Assembly (NCBI GenBank): GCA_905215405.1
Contig: CAJMQE010000068.1
Location: 1 to 20,158, forward strand
Reading direction: 5' to 3'
Length of the DNA: 20,158 nucleotides
Source: an uncultured bacterium
Lineage (GTDB): Bacteria; Bacillota; Clostridia; Lachnospirales; Lachnospiraceae
The translations under genes and the position numbers were made by a program. Positions 14,666 through 20,158 of the stretch are shown piece after piece (positions within the stretch are counted from its first letter, which is position 1; each line of letters starts with the position of its first letter). Below the pieces are notes generated by a model that was given only the letters and a program-made list of their open reading frames with translations, ran no database searches and was not told the origin of the DNA.

Positions 14666-15517
14666 CTATAAATTCTTTAATATGCCAAGTCTTACTTCAT
14701 CCCTGAATTCTGGGCGTACCAGATAATACAGGTAACTCTCCAGTACCTTGAACTTATTAAATCCACGTCCATCCAGCTTAAAGTTACAGAATCCTGCCTG
14801 CGCGTACTTTCCATAGAGAAGTTCTGTTGTAATAAAAGATCTGTTCTTCATAACTTCATAAAACCCACGCTGTATATTCTGGCAGGTAAAATCGATTTCT
14901 GAATATGAAAGCTGACATTTACCGACCAGATCATAATGCTCTTTCCTTCGTGGACAATTATCCATGCAATAGTGATTTACAAGTAGCTCTATGCGCTCTT
15001 TATGTGGAAGGGAAAATAGCATTTCCGTATTATTAAATGCTGAATCAGCAACGACCAGCGCATAATCTTTTTCCAGTTCATCCAGAAACTTTTCCCTGGT
15101 GTCCAGACATTTCGTTGTCGAAGACAAAATCTTATAGGATGGATACTGTTTACGAATATAAGCCTCCAGAACCGGTGAATTGACCAGGACCTCATTCTGT
15201 CCATTATCTCCGAGTTCCATACAGAGATTACAGAATGTATCATTCAGATGCTGTTCCTCGATCAACGGATTGGTAAATGTATATCTGACAGCAATTCCAC
15301 GCTTATTATATTCCTGAATCGCATACTCGATTTCCTGTTTTGTAGAGCTTCCCAGGACCACTCTTCCACCATTCCATATGCTTCCGGGAAAACATCCATA
15401 GACAGCTCCAATTCTTATATTATCATAAAAATAGTCCGGACACTGCTGCATCAGATCATGCATCAGACAGATCAAATCAAATCTCACATAAAAATCCGGT
15501 ATAAAAAAATTAATCAT
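14666..15517 (-). CDS. U32-peptidase-like protein of unknown function
   Basis: 283 residues. Blocks such as NGGRVVLGSSTKQEIEYAIQEYNKRGI, and FKLDGRGFNKFKVLESYLYYL near 246-266, recall the TIM-barrel peptidase U32 family, in which a similar FKIEGR block is common. Cysteines occur as Cys96-x2-Cys99, Cys184-x3-Cys188 (NHYCMDNCPRR), Cys201, Cys212 and Cys244, which could hold an iron-sulfur cluster as in U32 relatives UbiU/UbiV; this is inference. No signal peptide. A GAAGGA stretch sits close before the ATG. It is 107 bases downstream of the flavoprotein gene and may be cotranscribed. The specific role is unknown; the U32 link rests on short motifs only. Confidence 0.6.
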   Translation of the reverse strand: MINFFIPDFYVRFDLICLMHDLMQQCPDYFYDNIRIGAVYGCFPGSIWNGGRVVLGSSTKQEIEYAIQEYNKRGIAVRYTFTNPLIEEQHLNDTFCNLCMELGDNGQNEVLVNSPVLEAYIRKQYPSYKILSSTTKCLDTREKFLDELEKDYALVVADSAFNNTEMLFSLPHKERIELLVNHYCMDNCPRRKEHYDLVGKCQLSYSEIDFTCQNIQRGFYEVMKNRSFITTELLYGKYAQAGFCNFKLDGRGFNKFKVLESYLYYLVRPEFRDEVRLGILKNL

Positions 15518-15624
15518 CTTTTCCTTCGTCCTTTCCAGCCCGTACTCAGTACGTGCACCTGCTTTATCTATATCGGCAAGTCTTCTTCAGTAACTGATAT
15601 TTTACCCCTATCAGATTATTCCAT

Positions 15625-16164
15625 TTAACAAATCTTCGTCCCCAATTCATAGGCTTCCTTCAGACCTGCATTTCCTGCTATATCGCCCTGATTCTTTACT
15701 TCTCTGACTAGTACCGAACCAAGGTCCTCCAAATGAAAATAATCCAGTACCAGCTGATACTGCACCTTGATCGCATCAAATACCCCCGTCAACGGAGACG
15801 CTGCCACCAGTAATAATGCCATCTTTTTCACCTGAAATGTATTTCTCAATGGCGTATGTAACCGGTCAATTATAGCTTTTAACTGTGCACTCACTCCATA
15901 AAAATAGACAGGTGATGCCACTACGATCACATCTGCTGCCGCCAGCTTGTCATATACTTTCTGCATATCATCCTGCTGAAAGCACTGATGATTCTCTCTG
16001 CTAAAGCAGGAATTACAGCCAATACAGGGATTTACATGATAATCAGCAACACTGATCACCTCAACGCAATTCTGCTGCTCTGCTCCCTTTACAAATGCTT
16101 CTACAAGCATCTGCGTATTGCCACCCCTTCTGACACTTCCCTGTAATACCACAATTCTACTCAT
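15625..16164 (-). CDS. NADPH-dependent FMN reductase-like iron-sulfur flavoprotein
   Basis: 179 residues. The N-terminus MSRIVVLQGSVRRGGNTQMLVEAF is the flavodoxin-fold phosphate-binding start of the FMN reductase family, and ASPVYFYGVSAQLKAIIDR is its second signature. Between them CIGCNSCFSRENHQC (cysteines near 47, 50, 53 and 61) is the cysteine motif of clostridial iron-sulfur flavoproteins. Such proteins carry FMN and pass electrons to unknown acceptors or to oxygen. The chosen ATG at 16164 follows AAAGGAG by 6 bases; the longer frame (16221) would add a repeat-encoded VETVETVET tail and is rejected. Cytoplasmic; substrate unknown. Confidence 0.87.
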   Translation of the reverse strand: MSRIVVLQGSVRRGGNTQMLVEAFVKGAEQQNCVEVISVADYHVNPCIGCNSCFSRENHQCFQQDDMQKVYDKLAAADVIVVASPVYFYGVSAQLKAIIDRLHTPLRNTFQVKKMALLLVAASPLTGVFDAIKVQYQLVLDYFHLEDLGSVLVREVKNQGDIAGNAGLKEAYELGTKIC

Positions 16165-16196
16165 CTGCTGCTCCTTTCTGGATTTTTGGATTTCTG

Positions 16197-16223
16197 TTTC
16201 TACTGTTTCTACTGTTTCCACTG
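16197..16223. repeat. 9-bp tandem repeat (TTTCTACTG x3)
   Basis: Three consecutive units TTTCTACTG, TTTCTACTG, TTTCCACTG just upstream of the flavoprotein start. It precedes the T-rich array that begins at 16263. Confidence 0.8.
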
Positions 16224-16262
16224 TTTTTTTTGTTTAGCTTTTTACTTTTTCTACTTTTTTAC

Positions 16263-16354
16263 TTTTATTTTTTATTTTTATTTTTTACTTTTATTTTTTA
16301 CTTTTATTTTTTACTTTTATTTTTTACTTTTACTTTTTACTTTTACCTTTTTAC
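16263..16354. repeat. 13-bp tandem repeat (TTTTATTTTTTAC x7)
   Basis: Seven units of 13 (the last 14) bases with few changes. The array fills the gap between the double GNAT gene and the flavoprotein, and its right end overlaps the last codons and stop of the GNAT gene (stop at 16343-16345). No promoter or terminator is recognisable in it, and none is seen for either flanking gene here. Confidence 0.85.
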
Positions 16355-17386
16355 TGTTCTGAACTTTTCTAACCGAAAATGTCCTTCCCCATCCATTTCC
16401 TGAACCCCATCTTTATACGCGAAACCAAACTTCTGATAAAAAGGCACTGCTGTGATAGATGCCGGAATTTCAATTCTTTCCGCTCTTAAATAGAGTGGAT
16501 CCTGTCTGAGCGTCTGCATGATCAACCTTCCGATTCCCTGTTGATGATACTCTGGCAGAACAAATATTGTCAGCAATATGCTCTCTTTCTCGCTTCCCCA
16601 ATAACTTGAGATCGCCCCAACTGCAAGAATTCGATCTTCCTGGCAAAATACATACATATGCGCATATGATGCTACTTTTCGAAGCTTTTCTTCATCATAC
16701 ATTTTCGCTGCCAGCTTCATTTTTTCCAATCCGTAATCTGCTGCATTTACTTCTATAAAATTTCTATGGATCAGACTTACAACTTCATGTGCATCCTGCT
16801 CCCTGAACCGCCTGATTGTAATCTTATATTTTTCATACCACACAAGCGTCATATTTTCCTGCACATTTTTCTTTTTACCAGTCTGTCTATAACCGCATTT
16901 TTCATAGAAATGACAGTCTCTTTTCTCTTGTTCAATGGTGCTCAATTTCCAAAGTACCGCATGCGCATAAAATGCTTCTATCTGGTTCATCACAATGCTT
17001 CCAATGCCTGCATTCTGAAACTCTGGCACAATAAATATAGGACTGATCCGGCAGACTCCTTTGGGGTTTTCAACAACTCTGACTGCGCCAATTACCTGCA
17101 TAGCATTTCTATCTGTTTCTTGTACAGCATTTCTATCTGTTTCCTGTAAAACATTTCTATCTGTTTCCTGTACAGCATCACTATCTGTATTCTGCATACA
17201 GATCAAATAATAGTTGTTGCCTTTCATCTGCATTTTACTGATCACCTTATCCAGTCCCTCTTTTGCCGGACTGGTATCTTCATCATGATATTTTTCATAT
17301 AGTGTCATAAATGCTTCCACCATCAGCTGGTGAATCAATGGTGCATCTTCTATCTGTGCATGTCTGCACACAATCCGATCTCTCAT
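16343..17386 (-). CDS. Double-domain GNAT acetyltransferase with internal octapeptide repeat
   Basis: 347 residues holding two GNAT domains, each with an acetyl-CoA-binding loop: PEFQNAGIG in the first (near residues 121-129) and PEYHQQGIG in the second. Both end with the usual FYEK-CGY / FYQKFGF helix-strand. The N-domain is interrupted, just before its central strands, by four copies of an eight-residue unit ([VLM]Q[EN]TD..., mainly QETDRNAV) encoded by an exact-length 24-bp tandem repeat. The start at 17386 follows GGGAGG at good spacing; a longer frame to 17425 is rejected. GNATs transfer an acetyl group to amines of proteins or small molecules; the substrate is unknown. The gene has its own probable promoter behind a terminator, so it is a separate unit. 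Confidence 0.88.
   Translation of the reverse strand: MRDRIVCRHAQIEDAPLIHQLMVEAFMTLYEKYHDEDTSPAKEGLDKVISKMQMKGNNYYLICMQNTDSDAVQETDRNVLQETDRNAVQETDRNAMQVIGAVRVVENPKGVCRISPIFIVPEFQNAGIGSIVMNQIEAFYAHAVLWKLSTIEQEKRDCHFYEKCGYRQTGKKKNVQENMTLVWYEKYKITIRRFREQDAHEVVSLIHRNFIEVNAADYGLEKMKLAAKMYDEEKLRKVASYAHMYVFCQEDRILAVGAISSYWGSEKESILLTIFVLPEYHQQGIGRLIMQTLRQDPLYLRAERIEIPASITAVPFYQKFGFAYKDGVQEMDGEGHFRLEKFRTVKR
17103..17198. repeat. 24-bp in-frame tandem repeat inside the GNAT gene
   Basis: Four 24-bp units at 17103, 17127, 17151 and 17175; three are nearly identical (GCATTTCTATCTGTTTCCTG core) and the rightmost is more diverged. The unit length is a multiple of three, so copy-number change would keep the reading frame. 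Confidence 0.9.
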
Positions 17387-17454
17387 ACAAATACCTCCCC
17401 TCTGTCCTTGCATACCTCGTATCACTGCATAAATTTTTACAATATGATAATACT

Positions 17455-17483
17455 AATTTATGCCTGTTTTATTTAATTTTCAA
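17455..17483 (-). promoter_or_regulatory. Probable promoter of the GNAT gene
   Basis: TTGAAA (plus 17478-17483) and TAAATT (plus 17455-17460) are 17 bases apart on the minus strand. They lie between the terminator at 17494-17529 and the ribosome binding site. Confidence 0.45.
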
Positions 17484-17493
17484 GCAATACGTA

Positions 17494-17529
17494 AAAAAAG
17501 TCCCGGCAATTCCTCGCCAGGACTTTTTT
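17494..17529. terminator. Bidirectional Rho-independent terminator after the permease
   Basis: A 10-bp perfect stem AAAAAAGTCC / GGACTTTTTT, extended by GGC/GCC after one mismatch, gives a T-run on either strand. It ends the permease transcript about 150 bases beyond its stop codon. Confidence 0.88.
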
Positions 17530-17568
17530 CATATAGCAACTACTCCGTTATCTACCGAACCTGCTATC

Positions 17569-17690
17569 TAAACTAATTCATTATCTAAAACTAATTTAAT
17601 ATCTAATACTAATTGTGATTTAAACCTAATTCGTTATCTAATACTAATTCGTTATCTAATACTAATTGTGATTTAAACCTAATTCGTTTC
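17569..17690. repeat. 17/18-bp degenerate tandem repeat at the 3' end of the permease gene
   Basis: Seven units built on ACTAATTCGTTATCTAAT with 17- and 18-base variants (ACTAATTGTGATTTAAAC alternates). The array overlaps the last codons and TAG stop of the permease (17679-17681). A combined pattern repeats at 53 bases (17611 and 17664). Confidence 0.8.
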
Positions 17691-19058
17691 AACCTGTTCC
17701 TGTGTTTCTGTATGGTTGCCTTCAAATGCTTCCATATTTTTTGGCAGAACCAGATTTAAAATAATTGCAACTACGAAAACAACTGCAACACAGTTTTCAG
17801 CAAATACATTTACCACGATCTTAGGGAAGATGGCAAAGATTTCTGGAACCTGTGTGAAACCGATTCCCATACTAAGAGAAAGTGCTGCAATAGTGATATT
17901 TCTCTGTGTAAATCCACATTTTCCAAGCATCTGCAGACCACTGATAATAATTGTACCGAACATCATGATCGTACATCCACCCAGTACTGCATCTGGAAGT
18001 GTCGCAAGAAGTGCGCCAAAGATTGGGAACACACCTGCGAGTACCATAATAATTGCACCTGTTGCAATGGCAAATCTGTTAACGACCTTAGTCATTGCTA
18101 CAAGACCAACGTTCTGGCTAAATGATGTAATTGGAAGACATCCAAATACAGAGGATAAAGCACTGATAAATCCATCACATGCAAGAGATCCGGATACTTC
18201 TTTTTCTGTGACTTCTCTACCAAGGCCTGAAGAAGCCAGGGCAGATGTATCACCAATTGTCTCAGTTGCTGATACAAGGAATATCATAACTACAGAAACA
18301 ATTGCACTTATGTTGAACTCTGGTTTAAAAGGCATCAACTGAGGGAATGCAATAATAGATGTACCACTCAGTGCTGAAAAATCAACTACTCCAAGAATTA
18401 CTGCAAGAATATAACCAACTACCAGACCAAAAAGTACTGACAACTGCTTGAAATAAGACTTTGCAAATATATTAAAAAGAATACAACTTACCAAAGTCAC
18501 TGAACCAAGAATCCAGTTCTCAAGGGAACCAAATGTATCACTACCACTGCCACCACCAAAAGATGCTGCCCCTACAGAAAGAAGGGAAAATCCGATTGCG
18601 GTAACAACACTTGCTGATACAATTGGTGCAACAATTTTAGTCCAGTATTTCGCAAAAAGACCCAACAGGCCTTCTATAATACCTCCGACCAGCACTGCAC
18701 CGACGATTGCATTATACCCATAGGTTGCACCTACAAAGCACATGATCGATACGAATGTAAAACTGATACCCATAACAACGGGAAGACCTGAACCAACTTT
18801 CCAGATTGGAAAAAGCTGAATCAGTGTTCCGATACCTGCTATGATCATAGCACTCTGGATCAGCATTGCTCTCTGCTTATCTGAAAGTCCGCATGCATTT
18901 GCAACAATAATGATTGGTGCAATATTAGCTACGAACATGGCCAGAATGTGCTGAAGACCAAACGGAATCGCTTTGGCAACAGGTACCCTGCCATCTAACT
19001 TGTAAATGTTGCTGATGTCCTGTTTCGACTCATCAGCATGACTCTTATTACTGTTCAT
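17679..19058 (-). CDS. NCS2-family purine/uracil permease
   Basis: 459 residues with about 12-14 hydrophobic segments. NCS2 landmarks: GLQHILAMF at 34-42 (His37), SATETIGD at 263-270 (Glu266, conserved substrate-binding acid) and TSFSQNVGLVAMT at 311-323 (Gln315-Asn316-Val317-Gly318, the family signature). These carriers bring xanthine, uric acid or uracil into the cell with protons or sodium. The sequence resembles the xanthine/urate branch (PbuX, UacT) more than UraA, but substrate choice within NCS2 is not safe from motifs alone. A PurR-box-like sequence in its promoter supports a purine substrate. AAAGGAG precedes the ATG. The gene is single, with a terminator behind its tandem-repeat tail. 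Confidence 0.92.
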   Translation of the reverse strand: MNSNKSHADESKQDISNIYKLDGRVPVAKAIPFGLQHILAMFVANIAPIIIVANACGLSDKQRAMLIQSAMIIAGIGTLIQLFPIWKVGSGLPVVMGISFTFVSIMCFVGATYGYNAIVGAVLVGGIIEGLLGLFAKYWTKIVAPIVSASVVTAIGFSLLSVGAASFGGGSGSDTFGSLENWILGSVTLVSCILFNIFAKSYFKQLSVLFGLVVGYILAVILGVVDFSALSGTSIIAFPQLMPFKPEFNISAIVSVVMIFLVSATETIGDTSALASSGLGREVTEKEVSGSLACDGFISALSSVFGCLPITSFSQNVGLVAMTKVVNRFAIATGAIIMVLAGVFPIFGALLATLPDAVLGGCTIMMFGTIIISGLQMLGKCGFTQRNITIAALSLSMGIGFTQVPEIFAIFPKIVVNVFAENCVAVVFVVAIILNLVLPKNMEAFEGNHTETQEQVETN

Positions 19059-19131
19059 TGAAATCTCCTTTATCTAGTGTTTTCCTGACACTCAGACAAA
19101 ATTAGTGTCCACTATTTTTTTCACAAGTAAC

Positions 19132-19160
19132 ATCTTACTATAAAAAAGTTCGGAGCACAA
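19132..19160 (-). promoter_or_regulatory. Permease promoter with a PurR-box-like element
   Basis: TTGTGC (plus 19155-19160) and TAAGAT (plus 19132-19137) are 17 bases apart on the minus strand. The spacer contains CCGAACTTT (plus 19145-19153), which fits the core of the Bacillus PurR box (CCGAACWWT) that I remember. Bound repressor would cover the promoter. A second inverted half-site is not seen. Confidence 0.5.
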
Positions 19161-19174
19161 TTACTTATACATGG

Positions 19175-19193
19175 TATTTTCCTATGGAAAATA
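19175..19193. promoter_or_regulatory. Palindrome upstream of the permease promoter
   Basis: Perfect 8-bp arms TATTTTCC / GGAAAATA around three bases, 15 bases upstream of the -35. Candidate operator; no T-run that would make it a terminator. The rest of 19059-19309 holds the promoter and 5' leader only. Confidence 0.45.
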
Positions 19194-19309
19194 GTGTTTC
19201 CATTCTTTTTTGGAATAAAACCGTTTATTTCTTCCAGAATTTATAATTTTTCTATTAAATTGCAAGGAATCCTTTCAATATTGTTTCTTTACAATCATAT
19301 ATACAGCCG

Positions 19310-19780
19310 CTACTTTTTAAGCAATACATATCTCGGACCTTCCTCACCGACTTGTCCGGTTGGGTGAAAACCATTCTTTTCTAACACTCTCTGTGATGCA
19401 GTATTATTAGGTTCCGTCTCTGCTTCCACTTTAGAGACCCCTTCCTGTTCAAGTGCCCACTGACATAATGCCTGTGTGCCTTCTGTGGCATATGCATGCC
19501 CCTGATATGCATCCTCTACACCATATCCTATTTCTACGCTGCCATCCTTCTGCAGGCCTTTAAATCCGGCGTATCCTATTTCCTTACCATCTTCTTTTCT
19601 ACACATTTTCCATGATGTATACCATAGAAAATGTTCTGGATAATTTTCACATGCAGCCAGCATTTCCGCATAAGCCATACTTAATTCTGGAACTGTTATG
19701 CGATAGGATTCGATCAGTTCTCTCAGTTCCTGCTTGTTCATAGGTCTAATATTTAACCTGTCTGTTTCAATATTTACCAT
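19310..19780 (-). CDS. GNAT acetyltransferase, RimJ/RimL type
   Basis: 156 residues. The opening MVNIETDRLNIRPM is typical of RimJ/RimL-like GNATs, which start with an ETxRLxxRP strand. IGYGVEDAYQGHAYATEGTQAL is the acetyl-CoA-binding region, and ETEPNNTASQRVLEKNGF the characteristic Asn-x3-Ser-x-Arg-Val-Leu-Glu-Lys-x-Gly-Phe block. The ATG at 19780 follows AGGGAG by 6 bases, whereas the one at 19810 has no ribosome binding site. The gene lies 54 bases after the FakA-like gene and probably shares its promoter. Substrate unknown: a protein N-terminus or a small amine. Confidence 0.9.
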   Translation of the reverse strand: MVNIETDRLNIRPMNKQELRELIESYRITVPELSMAYAEMLAACENYPEHFLWYTSWKMCRKEDGKEIGYAGFKGLQKDGSVEIGYGVEDAYQGHAYATEGTQALCQWALEQEGVSKVEAETEPNNTASQRVLEKNGFHPTGQVGEEGPRYVLLKK

Positions 19781-19834
19781 CGTGATCTCCCTATGCTCTT
19801 GATTCTTCATCTCTGAAATCGACGAATACGAGCA

Positions 19835-20086
19835 TCAGCCCTGTAAGCCCTTTGCCTGTCTTTCCATATCTTCTACCACAATATCGTAGATTTCTCCAAT
19901 TGATGAACAATACTCTAATACTTTCCATGGCTCATTTGTATGGAAATGGATTTTGATCAGATCCTCATCTCCAACTGCCAGAAGGCAGTCTCCTTTAAAA
20001 TGCTCTGTAAAATACTCATTGATTGCATCTTCATCCAAATTCTTTCCTTCAATTAATAACTGTGTATCATATTTAAATTCTAACAT
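19835..20086 (-). CDS. Stand-alone domain resembling the middle of FakA (YloV)
   Basis: 83 residues. LLAVGDEDLIKIHFHTNEPWKVLEYCSSIGEIYDIVVEDM closely recalls the block VVGDDDLVKVHVHTNDP...VLEYALKYGEL that I remember from FakA/YloV-type fatty acid kinases, where it lies between the DAK2 ATP-binding domain and the C-terminal domain. Here it is the whole protein: a good AAGGAG ribosome binding site and ATG in front and a normal stop behind, so it is not a visibly broken gene. FakA binds a FakB (DegV) acyl carrier. A role as a partner or regulator in that pathway is possible but inferred. No FakB is in the window. Confidence 0.72.
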   Translation of the reverse strand: MLEFKYDTQLLIEGKNLDEDAINEYFTEHFKGDCLLAVGDEDLIKIHFHTNEPWKVLEYCSSIGEIYDIVVEDMERQAKGLQG

Positions 20087-20118
20087 TCTGTTTTTCTCCT
20101 TCTAATGTCACGCGGCAA

Positions 20119-20124
20119 ATTATA
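20119..20124 (-). promoter_or_regulatory. -10 element of the FakA-like/GNAT unit
   Basis: A perfect TATAAT on the minus strand, about 33 bases before the ATG and upstream of AAGGAG. The sequence 17 bases further up (GTAAAA) is a poor -35. Confidence 0.4.
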
Positions 20125-20158
20125 GTTCCTGCCTACTGCAGTTTTACCACAAATTAAA

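Noticed and set aside
16263..17690. Tandem arrays considered as CRISPR
   Set aside because: Units are directly adjacent without unique spacers, and no cas genes are present.
17716..18342. 208-residue plus-strand frame
   Set aside because: Antisense of the NCS2 permease; composition is a mirror of the real gene and no start signal is present.
19059..19131. Purine riboswitch in front of the permease
   Set aside because: The predicted leader is only about 70 bases, too short for aptamer plus terminator, and conserved aptamer loops are not visible.

Overview
The window reads as chromosomal DNA of a low-G+C gut Clostridia, most likely a Lachnospiraceae. The reasons are strong AGGAGG-type ribosome binding sites, A+T-rich spacers, a T-box in front of leuS, a Thermoanaerobacter/Clostridium-type secondary alcohol dehydrogenase and FakA/U32-like protein types common in that family. 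The genus cannot be fixed from the sequence alone. Almost everything is on the minus strand, so transcription runs right to left. The exceptions are an Spx/ArsC-like gene and one small membrane-protein ORF.

Left part (1-5800): an NADP-type zinc secondary alcohol dehydrogenase; leuS, with its terminator, a leucine T-box leader and a near-consensus promoter; a His/Cys-rich probable metal-binding protein; and a plus-strand Spx/ArsC-family gene that converges on the next operon.

Centre (5826-13800): the standout region, one co-oriented cassette that looks like a complete ribosomally made, modified peptide (RiPP) system. In transcription order it holds two nearly identical 27-codon peptide genes missed by ordinary ORF length cut-offs, a BcrA-like ABC ATPase and its ABC-2 permease, a CPBP (CAAX-protease-like) membrane protein, a full-size ABC exporter without a C39 peptidase domain, a LytTR response regulator, an AgrC-like GHKL histidine kinase, and a radical SAM/SPASM maturase. 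The peptides have the core C[YF]EAGVPVAGCF[EA]LGW. Upstream of them lie a 22-bp-spaced direct repeat fitting a LytTR-regulator site, a palindrome, an activator-type promoter and a hairpin at the predicted mRNA 5' end. My inference is that the maturase modifies the two-cysteine peptide, the CPBP protein and exporter process and export it, the BcrA-like pair gives immunity or export, and the two-component system senses the product and switches on the operon.

Region 13800-14665: A+T-rich, with a minus-strand terminator, a doubtful 32-codon ORF, a cluster of TATTGT motifs with large inverted repeats, and a small two-helix membrane-protein ORF on the plus strand. It looks like an island boundary.

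Right part (14666-20158): a U32-peptidase-like protein with cysteine pairs, an FMN-reductase-like iron-sulfur flavoprotein, a double GNAT acetyltransferase carrying an internal 24-bp repeat, an NCS2 purine/uracil-type permease with a PurR-box-like element in its promoter, a RimJ/RimL-type GNAT, and a stand-alone domain resembling the middle of FakA (YloV). Several spacers hold degenerate 13-18 bp tandem repeats, two of which start at the stop codon of the preceding gene.
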